Source of the DNA: Acidovorax sp.
Lineage (GTDB): Bacteria; Pseudomonadota; Gammaproteobacteria; Burkholderiales; Burkholderiaceae_C
DNA: 64,000 nt
Assembly (NCBI RefSeq): GCF_021287135.1
Contig: NZ_JAJTBB010000026.1
Location: 27,590 to 91,589 of the forward strand
Direction: 5' to 3'
Below the pieces are notes generated by a model. That model saw only the letters and a list, made by a program, of their open reading frames with translations, did not search any database and was not told the origin of the DNA. The stretch's first letter is position 1. The number at the start of each line of letters is the position of its first letter. A program made the position numbers and the translations under genes. Below, piece after piece: positions 58,746-64,000 of this stretch.

Positions 58746-59666
58746 ATGAGCACCTACGACCCCGCCGCCCTCGAATGCCTGGCCGCCATCATTGAGGAGG
58801 GCGGTTTCGAGCGGGCCGCCCAGCGGCTCAACGTGACGCAGTCGGCCGTATCGCAGCGGCTGCGCGCACTGGAGGCGCAGGTGGGCTCGGTGCTCGTGGT
58901 GCGCAGCCGGCCGCTGCGCCCGACCTCGGCGGGGCAGCTGCTGCTCAAGCACACCAAGCAGCTGCGCCTGCTGCGGGCCGACCTGGAGCGCGATCTGCAT
59001 GAGCTGGCGCCCAGCGCGCCCGGCGGCAACCGGGAGGACGAGCGCATCTCCATCGCCATCAATGCCGACAGCATTGCCACCTGGGCCATGGGGGCGCTGC
59101 ACGAACTCGTGCGCCAGCGCCTGCCTCTGGAAATCATCGTCGATGACCAGGACTTCACGCAGGAGTGGCTGCGTTCCGGCCAGGTGCTGGGTTGCGTCAC
59201 CACGCTCAAGCAGGCCCTGCGCGGCTGCAAGATGGTGCCGCTGGGTGCCATGCACTACGTCGCTGTGGCTTCCCGCAGCTACGCCCAGCAGCACCTGCCG
59301 CAGGGTTTGACGCCCCACAACTTTCGCGAGGTCGCGTTCCTGTCGTTCAACCGCAAGGACGATATGGCGGCGGAGTTCGTGGCCCGCGCATTCGGGCTCA
59401 AGCGGGTGGCGCTCAACCACCTTTTCGTGCCCGGCTCCGAGGCCCAGATGCGCGCCGTGGCTGCAGGCTGGGCCGTGGGCGTGATGCCCGAGCTGATGGC
59501 GCGCGAAGCCCTGGCCGACGGCAGCATGGTCAACCTGGCGCCGGGGCGGTCTCTGCCGATCCAGCTGTACTGGCATTGCTGGAACCTCGAGTCGGCCGTG
59601 CTCGACGCCCTGACCGCCGCGCTCACCGCGCGGGCTGCCGAGACGCTGGAGGCGCCGGCGGCTTGA
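58746..59666 (+). CDS. argP: LysR family regulator ArgP
   Basis: The 306-aa ArgP/LysG-type regulator is known in other bacteria to sense lysine and arginine. It starts MSTYDPAALECLAAIIEEGG, with the winged helix RAAQRLNVTQSAVSQRLRAL. The ArgP-type ligand domain is seen in ISIAINADSIATWAMGALHE and QLYWHCWNLES. The start is at 58746. It is divergent from dadA; usually ArgP stands beside the exporter argO/lysE, which is absent here, so a role in D-amino acid catabolism is possible. Confidence 0.9.
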   Translation: MSTYDPAALECLAAIIEEGGFERAAQRLNVTQSAVSQRLRALEAQVGSVLVVRSRPLRPTSAGQLLLKHTKQLRLLRADLERDLHELAPSAPGGNREDERISIAINADSIATWAMGALHELVRQRLPLEIIVDDQDFTQEWLRSGQVLGCVTTLKQALRGCKMVPLGAMHYVAVASRSYAQQHLPQGLTPHNFREVAFLSFNRKDDMAAEFVARAFGLKRVALNHLFVPGSEAQMRAVAAGWAVGVMPELMAREALADGSMVNLAPGRSLPIQLYWHCWNLESAVLDALTAALTARAAETLEAPAA

Positions 59667-59735
59667 TGCCTGTCCTGGGACAATGGTGTATGACTGTTTC
59701 GTGAACGATGTAGTTGCAAAGCAACTCGACCATTT

Positions 59736-59763
59736 GTATTTTTACCGGGTTGTATAAAAATAC
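59736..59763. promoter_or_regulatory. Candidate TetR operator
   Basis: GTATTTTTA (59736-59744) and TAAAAATAC (59755-59763) form a perfect 9-bp inverted repeat with a 10-base spacer, ending 5 bases before the TetR start codon. It overlaps the ribosome-binding region, which suggests autorepression. A smaller hairpin AGTTGC/GCAACT lies at 59712-59726. Confidence 0.65.
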
Positions 59764-59768
59764 GGTGC

Positions 59769-60383
59769 ATGTCCACATCGCCACCCAAAGTCTCGTTCAA
59801 GGAACAGATGCACCAAGCCCGCGAGGACGCCATCCTCCAGGCGACGTGCCAGCTCCTGGGCGAAAAGGCGTTCGACGCCATGACCATGGACGATGTGGCC
59901 AACGCCGTGGGCATCGCCAAGGCCAGCCTGTACAAGCACTTCTGCAGCAAGGAGGAGCTGTGCAGCGCCGCCATGGTGCAGATCCTGGCGCGGGTGCGGG
60001 GCTACCTGGCCGAGCTGCCGGCCGAACTGCCGCCCCTCGACAAGCTGCGGGCCCTGGTGCGCTGGTCGCTGGAGCGCTTGCTGACCAACGAGATGCCGTT
60101 GCTGCCCAGCCGCAACTCCACCTTGCGTGCGGTGCTGATGGCCAACAATGATTACCTCAACGGGCTGGTCACGGTGAGCGACCAGATCGGGGCCTGGATC
60201 ACCGAAGCGCAGTCGCAGGGCGTGCTCAACCCCACCTTGCCGCCCGTGGTGGTGCTCTACACGCTGTACGCCCGCGCCTGCGATCCGGTGGTGAGCTTTC
60301 TCAAGGAGAGCGGCCAGTTTTCGGACGCCGAGATCGTGGACCTGGTGGTGCGCACCTGTTTCGACGGGTTGGCGGCACGCTAG
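59769..60383 (+). CDS. TetR/AcrR family transcriptional regulator
   Basis: The 204-aa product has the helix-turn-helix segment MTMDDVANAVGIAKASLYKH then FCSKEEL. The ligand domain is unlike the other TetR protein in this window. It stands alone; no target gene is obvious. A perfect inverted repeat touches its ribosome site. Confidence 0.9.
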   Translation: MSTSPPKVSFKEQMHQAREDAILQATCQLLGEKAFDAMTMDDVANAVGIAKASLYKHFCSKEELCSAAMVQILARVRGYLAELPAELPPLDKLRALVRWSLERLLTNEMPLLPSRNSTLRAVLMANNDYLNGLVTVSDQIGAWITEAQSQGVLNPTLPPVVVLYTLYARACDPVVSFLKESGQFSDAEIVDLVVRTCFDGLAAR

Positions 60384-60520
60384 CAACCTTCAGCCCGCAC
60401 CTCGGACTTTTTGCGGGCTGGGCGGCGGGAAGAACCCGGCTGCGTGCAGTGCGCGCCGGGCTGCCTCGGGATGAAACTGCCCATCGGTCATTGACCGGCC
60501 ATCCGATCCCATCCGGGCCA

Positions 60521-60546
60521 TAAAAAACCCTGCCGGAGCAGGGTTT
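60521..60546 (-). terminator. Intrinsic terminator of the uspA gene
   Basis: AAACCCTGC and GCAGGGTTT (60525-60533 and 60538-60546) form a 9-bp stem around CGGA. On the minus strand it is followed by a T-run (TTTTTTATGG). Confidence 0.85.
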
Positions 60547-60565
60547 GGCAGGGAGGCCGCGGAGG

Positions 60566-60988
60566 TTAACGGACGATCAGCAGGGGCACCTTGCTGTTCG
60601 CCAGCACCTGGGTGGTGACCGATCCCATGACCAGGGTGGCGAGGGCGCCATGCCCGTGGGAGCCCATCACCAGCAGGTCGAACTTGCCACCGTCGGCCAC
60701 CTTGGCGATGGTCTCGCCCACCTGGCCCACCTTGACGCTGCGCTTGGCTTCCACGCCGTGGCGGCCCAGGAACTTGCACACGGGCGCCAGGATTTTCTCG
60801 GCTTCTTCGGCGTGGTAGTTGTCCACGACTTCCTTGCCCAGCGCTGCGCGGGCGCGGGCGGGCAGGGGCGCCTGCACGGTGAGCACGGTGTACTGGTGGC
60901 TTTCGCCCAGCAGCTCTTCGTGGGTGGCCAGATAAGCCAGCATTTTCTTGGTGTAGGCGCTGCCATCGACAGCAAGCAGGATGTTCAT
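60566..60988 (-). CDS. Universal stress protein, UspA family
   Basis: The 140-aa product has family marks MNILLAVDGSAYTKKMLAYL and the ATP-binding C-terminal motif VMGSHGHGALATLVMGSVTT. It binds ATP and supports survival under stress, including low oxygen in some bacteria. A site close to the FNR consensus lies about 60 bases upstream. Single gene with its own terminator. Confidence 0.95.
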   Translation of the reverse strand: MNILLAVDGSAYTKKMLAYLATHEELLGESHQYTVLTVQAPLPARARAALGKEVVDNYHAEEAEKILAPVCKFLGRHGVEAKRSVKVGQVGETIAKVADGGKFDLLVMGSHGHGALATLVMGSVTTQVLANSKVPLLIVR

Positions 60989-61042
60989 GGAGGTTCTCCG
61001 GGAAGGTAAGGATCAGACTACCGTGCGACGATCGTTGTTGTC

Positions 61043-61056
61043 TTGACCTGTGTCAG
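61043..61056. promoter_or_regulatory. Possible FNR/Anr-type site upstream of uspA
   Basis: TTGACCTGTGTCAG matches the FNR consensus TTGAY-N4-RTCAA at nine of ten fixed positions. It is also the core of the palindrome ACCTG-TGT-CAGGT. Its centre is about 61 bases upstream of the uspA start. Confidence 0.4.
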
Positions 61057-61088
61057 GTTGTTCTGTCTGCGCGGCGGGGCGCTAGGGA

Positions 61089-61196
61089 GGCTCTGCACGA
61101 ATCGAGCGGTAGCTGGTGCTATTGCGAGGCTTTGCTTGCGCAGCAGCCCACCCGAGACCGCAGATGCACACGGCGCGACGATTCGTGAAGAGGGCC
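61089..61196. mobile_element. Miniature inverted-repeat element, about 106 bp
   Basis: The left end GGCTCTGCACGAATCG and the complement of the right end GGCCCTCTTCACGAATCG share a perfect 9-bp core, CACGAATCG. The left end also resembles the start of the insertion sequence at 63821 (GGTTCTTCACGGATTAGCGG). No coding frame. Probably a non-autonomous relative of such an element. Confidence 0.55.
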
Positions 61197-61214
61197 CCAA
61201 GCCCCGTGCCGCGA

Positions 61215-62060
61215 TCATACGGCCACGCAGCACTGCGGCTGAAAGCCGGTCTGCTCGCCCTTGCGGGCGTACCCCAGCGGGTTGGCCACCACGCGGCAGC
61301 GCCAGGTCGAGCCATCCTCCCGCAGGCCGCTGGCCGTGTAATCGCTGGGTGCGTGCAGGTGCCCGTGCAGCCACAGCTGCGCGCTCGGCAACAGCGCGTC
61401 CAGGGCATTGCAAAAGCCCGCCGTGCCGGGCACCAGGCCGTAGCGTGGATCGGCGCTGCGCAGGCTGGGCGCGAAATGCGTGACCGCCACGGTGGGTCCG
61501 TCGAACGGTACCGCCAGCGCCTGGGCGAGCCATTGCTGGCAGACCAGTGCCTGCTCGCGCAGGGCGTCCGCCAGAAAGGGCTCCGCATGGCGGGTGCCGC
61601 CGGTCTTGCGCAGGTAGAAATTCGCGGCGCGGAATGCCTTGTCGCGCAGCTTCAGCCGGCGCGTCAGGTCGGTGCAGCCTTCATGGTCGGCCAGCGCGTC
61701 GAAGTCGCTCCACAGCGTGGTCCCCACGAAGCGCACGCCCGCCAGTTGCACCGTCTCGCGCTCCAGCCAGACGATACCCAGGCGCTCGCAGGTGGCACGC
61801 AGCCGCCGGTGGGCGGCATCGAAATCCTGCGCGTCGTACTCGTGGTTGCCGGGCACGAACAGCACGGGTGTCGGCCACCCTGCCCACTGCGGCAGGGGCG
61901 AAAAGCGGGCCAGCCCGAAATCGCCGTCCTGCAACTGCGATCCGTTCTGGTATGAACCGATGTCGCCGGCGAGCACGAGCACGTCGGCGCCGGGCGCGGG
62001 TTCGGGCACGAAGTGCGGATGGGCTTCAAGGTGCAGGTCGGACAGCAGCTGGATCTTCAT
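61215..62060 (-). CDS. Metallophosphoesterase
   Basis: The 281-aa calcineurin-like phosphoesterase has motifs in order SDLHLEAH (7-14), LAGDIGSYQ, VPGNHEYDAQDF, VTHFAPS and WLHGHLHAP, the full set for a two-metal site. Cytoplasmic (no signal peptide). The last residues are Cys-rich (QPQCCVAV). Substrate unknown. Single gene, unrelated to PdeM in sequence style. Confidence 0.9.
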   Translation of the reverse strand: MKIQLLSDLHLEAHPHFVPEPAPGADVLVLAGDIGSYQNGSQLQDGDFGLARFSPLPQWAGWPTPVLFVPGNHEYDAQDFDAAHRRLRATCERLGIVWLERETVQLAGVRFVGTTLWSDFDALADHEGCTDLTRRLKLRDKAFRAANFYLRKTGGTRHAEPFLADALREQALVCQQWLAQALAVPFDGPTVAVTHFAPSLRSADPRYGLVPGTAGFCNALDALLPSAQLWLHGHLHAPSDYTASGLREDGSTWRCRVVANPLGYARKGEQTGFQPQCCVAV

Positions 62061-62096
62061 GGCTGCCGCAGTCTACGGCCTGCGGACGGTGCGTCC

Positions 62097-63056
62097 CTAC
62101 GGCATCGGGAACGTCCGCCGCGCCGAACGGGTAAGCGCGCCCAGCAGCCAGGTCATGGCCGCCTGCTGGGGCCCGCGCCGGCGCCACAGTGCGTCCACAT
62201 GCACCGGCGGCACGTCCAGCGGCAGCGGGCGCTGCACCAGCGCCTGCGCCAGCCCGGTGACGGGCACAAAGTGGCGCGGCAGGACAGTCAACAGGTCCGA
62301 GCCGGACACCACGCGCCCCGCAGTAAAGAACTGGTTGACCGTGATCACCACCTTGCGCTCCCGCCCCAGCGAGGCCAGCGCTTCATCAATGAACCCGAAG
62401 GGTCGCCCCGAAAAGCTCACGAGCATGTGGCGCGCCGCGCAGTAGGCATCCAGCGTCAGTGGCGCGTCGGCCAAGGGGTGCCCCTGGCGCATGACGCACA
62501 CATACTCGCCGTCGTACAGGCGCCGACTCTCGAACACGACCGACCCCCCGGATTGCGCGCGGGCCGTGAGGTCCGCCAGCGCTGCCGGGAAATAGCCCAC
62601 CGCCATGTCCGCGGCCTCTTCGTCCAGCTGGCTGCGGGGGTCGCGGGTGGTCAGTGGCAGTACCCGCACCGAGATCCCGGGCGCCTCCCGCTCGATGATC
62701 TGGACCAGATCCGGGATGAGCGTCGCGGCCGTTGCATCGGCCATCGCCAGCACAAAGGTGGACTCCGCCGTGGCCGGGTCGAAGTGGCTGGGCGCCAGCG
62801 AGTCTTGCAGGTGGGCCAGCGCTTCGCGCACGGGCTGCCACAGTGCCAGCGCCCGGGGCGTGGGCTCCACGCCCTGGCCGCTGCGCACGACCAGTTCATC
62901 CCCCAGGGCATCGCGCAGCCGGCGCATGGCGTTGCTCACCGCAGGCTGGGTAAGGGAGAGTTTGCGCGCCGCGCGGGTCAGGCTGCGCTCGGCCATGACC
63001 TCATCAAAAACGCGCAGCAGGTTCAGGTCGAGCGAGCGGAAGTTCAGAGGGGTCAT
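62097..63056 (-). CDS. LysR family transcriptional regulator (NodD/NahR-like)
   Basis: The 319-aa product has the winged helix LDLNLLRVFDEVMAERSLTR, then AARKLSLTQPAVSNAMRRLR, the form common in NodD/NahR/LinR-type regulators. It is divergent from a small membrane protein gene. A T-N11-A inverted repeat starts just before its start codon, and a GGGTTAACCC palindrome follows, so both genes may be controlled from this region. Ligand unknown. Confidence 0.92.
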   Translation of the reverse strand: MTPLNFRSLDLNLLRVFDEVMAERSLTRAARKLSLTQPAVSNAMRRLRDALGDELVVRSGQGVEPTPRALALWQPVREALAHLQDSLAPSHFDPATAESTFVLAMADATAATLIPDLVQIIEREAPGISVRVLPLTTRDPRSQLDEEAADMAVGYFPAALADLTARAQSGGSVVFESRRLYDGEYVCVMRQGHPLADAPLTLDAYCAARHMLVSFSGRPFGFIDEALASLGRERKVVITVNQFFTAGRVVSGSDLLTVLPRHFVPVTGLAQALVQRPLPLDVPPVHVDALWRRRGPQQAAMTWLLGALTRSARRTFPMP

Positions 63057-63059
63057 CGG

Positions 63060-63080
63060 TATTCATCATCTGTATGAATA
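63060..63080. promoter_or_regulatory. Candidate LysR box
   Basis: TATTCAT (63060-63066) and ATGAATA (63074-63080) form a perfect 7-bp inverted repeat with a 7-base spacer, containing a T-N11-A pattern. It lies directly before the LysR gene start. Confidence 0.55.
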
Positions 63081-63113
63081 TCGATGATTCAAAATATAAA
63101 CTTGAAGAGATAC

Positions 63114-63125
63114 AGGGTTAACCCT
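63114..63125. promoter_or_regulatory. AGGGTTAACCCT palindrome, site 4
   Basis: A perfect 12-bp palindrome, 57 bases before the small membrane protein start and 58 bases from the LysR start. Preceded by GATAC and followed by AATATC. Shares its core with sites at 24037, 25743 and 50309. Confidence 0.6.
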
Positions 63126-63181
63126 AATATCTCGCCATCGCCCGGCAATTTCGCCACAAGCGTTAAAAAAGGGAAACCAAA

Positions 63182-63622
63182 ATGACCAGCTTTGTACACG
63201 TCGACTACCCCACCGAACACCCTGGCGTCGTGCGTGCAGAAAACGCCGCCGCAGCCCTGAAGGGCGTGGCCGCAAACTTCGATGGCGCCCGTGGCGCCGC
63301 CACCCTTCTGCTGGCCGCTGTCGTGTCGGCCCTGCTAGTGGTTGCCAACCAGGTGATCGATACCTGGAGCGAAGGCCACCTGCTGGCCGCCTGGATGGTG
63401 CTGTGGCTCGTTGCTTTCGCTGCGCTGGCACTGCTGACGGCGCCGGCCCGCCGCGCCGGCGCTGCGCTCCTGGTCGCAGCCCGCGCCTGGGCCGAAAACC
63501 GCCGCCGCGCTGCCGAAGATGACCGCACCTGGCAAGTCGCCATCAAGGACCCCCGCATCATGGCCGAGTTGAACCACGCCATGGGGGTTGCCACGGTGGA
63601 CGACATTCGCAAGTACTACTGA
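63182..63622 (+). CDS. Small membrane protein with two helices
   Basis: The 146-aa product has a short acidic start (MTSFVHVDYPTEHPGVVRAE), two hydrophobic segments (about 38-57 and 68-87) and a charged cytoplasmic end (ARAWAENRRRAAEDDRTWQV). The size and two-helix hairpin resemble small holin-like proteins, but no other phage gene is nearby. No function assigned. It has its own strong terminator. Confidence 0.75.
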   Translation: MTSFVHVDYPTEHPGVVRAENAAAALKGVAANFDGARGAATLLLAAVVSALLVVANQVIDTWSEGHLLAAWMVLWLVAFAALALLTAPARRAGAALLVAARAWAENRRRAAEDDRTWQVAIKDPRIMAELNHAMGVATVDDIRKYY

Positions 63623-63680
63623 TCCGGCGGGCCTGCTGTGCTGCCAGCCCCTGGCAGCGGCGGGCACCTTCCAACGCCCC

Positions 63681-63719
63681 AAAGCCGTGGCACGTGAAAG
63701 CGTGCCACGGCTTTTTTGT
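63681..63719 (+). terminator. Intrinsic terminator
   Basis: AAAGCCGTGGCACG (63681-63694) pairs perfectly with CGTGCCACGGCTTT (63701-63714) around TGAAAG and is followed by T-rich sequence. Confidence 0.9.
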
Positions 63720-63820
63720 TGCTTGCACAGGCAGGGTGGCCGCCTGGCCTGTCTGGCGGCATGCCCGCCGGTGCATGCCTGTTTCGGCGGGGGCATCGTC
63801 CGTGGACCGCGCAAAAAAAC

Positions 63821-64000
63821 GGTTCTTCACGGATTAGCGGGGTAAGCCACCCCAGAGGCAAAAAAACAGCGGTGACATCTCAAGCAAGATGGTTGTGCGA
63901 CCAATCATCAAACTTCAGAGCACCGCTGCATGCATAAGAATACAGGCTGGCTGGACCTGTGGCCCGGCTTTCACGTCACCGACTCTCGCCTGAGCGCAGA
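63821..64000 (+). mobile_element. Left end of a probable insertion sequence, cut by the window edge
   Basis: Starts GGTTCTTCACGGATTAGCGG, of the GGYTCTTC form seen at ends of ISL3-type elements and close to the end of the miniature element at 61089. The next 100 bases include an inverted pair CAGCGGTG (63867-63874) with CACCGCTG (63921-63928). An open frame starts at 63930. Confidence 0.55.
63930..64000 (+). CDS. Putative transposase, N-terminal fragment
   Basis: Open frame starting MHKNTGWLDLWPGFHVTDSR and running past the window end. The position inside an insertion-sequence-like left end suggests a transposase, possibly ISL3 family. The fragment is only 23 codons, so the family is uncertain. 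Confidence 0.45.
   Translation, partial: MHKNTGWLDLWPGFHVTDSRLSA

Noticed and set aside
60391-60420. CAGCCCGCA/TGCGGGCTG stem after the TetR gene as its terminator
   Set aside because: The T-run is in the loop rather than after the stem, so it is not a standard intrinsic terminator; it could still slow polymerase.
63182-63622. Phage holin and a prophage remnant
   Set aside because: Only the two-helix layout suggests a holin; no lysis, structural or integrase gene is nearby.

Overview
The window is a 64 kb stretch of a GC-rich bacterial chromosome, most likely from the Comamonadaceae (Acidovorax or a close relative). This is inferred from the monomeric isocitrate dehydrogenase, the Bug-type periplasmic binding protein, the min operon, the codon use, and above all from a dispersed palindromic repeat (TGCTA, then TAGCTG, then CYAGCGCTT and AAGCGCTGG arms) that recurs at least eight times and that I recall as typical of comamonads. 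No rRNA, tRNA, CRISPR array or prophage was seen. The last 180 bases appear to enter an insertion sequence that runs off the window.

Layout. 0.2-2.4 kb: icd (monomeric, leftward). 2.6-8.9 kb: a leftward four-gene DNA repair operon (exonuclease, ATP-dependent ligase, Lhr-like helicase, PdeM phosphoesterase) in which each junction is a 4-base ATGA overlap. 9-11.5 kb: a BON-domain protein, an ArsR/YnfA pair, and a NIPSNAP plus monooxygenase pair. 11.5-22 kb: metabolic and membrane genes, including an FAD oxidase, a TetR/Bug/carboxylesterase group, two secreted EF-hand proteins and a corrinoid adenosyltransferase. 22-31 kb: thioesterase, amino-acid-type binding protein, acetyl-CoA hydrolase/transferase, uracil permease, zinc-ribbon protein, methyltransferase and UbiH-like hydroxylase. 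31-39.5 kb: a leftward GlgE-pathway operon glgB-glgE-treS/maltokinase, followed by a MscS-like channel gene, that makes alpha-glucan from trehalose/maltose via maltose-1-phosphate. 40-47 kb: BCCT transporter, acetoacetyl-CoA synthetase, pssA, EamA exporter, L,D-transpeptidase. 47.9-49.8 kb: minCDE. 49.9-63.6 kb: FUSC exporter, flavin reductase, an alpha/beta hydrolase lacking its serine, YdcF, flavin oxidoreductase/LysR pair, an atypical SDR, dadA/argP divergent pair, TetR, UspA, metallophosphoesterase, LysR and a small membrane protein.

The most interesting material lies between and inside the genes. Comamonad repeats are inserted in frame inside the acetoacetyl-CoA synthetase and D-amino acid dehydrogenase genes, and provide stop codons for two others. 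A second repeat (CTTCGACAAGCTCAGCCCGA) is inserted twice in frame in the helicase. Three miniature inverted-repeat elements are visible, one with perfect 24-bp ends. A palindrome with core GGGTTAACCC occurs four times, each time in a promoter-like position, and may define an undescribed local regulon. Several perfect inverted repeats next to ArsR, TetR and LysR genes are good operator candidates.
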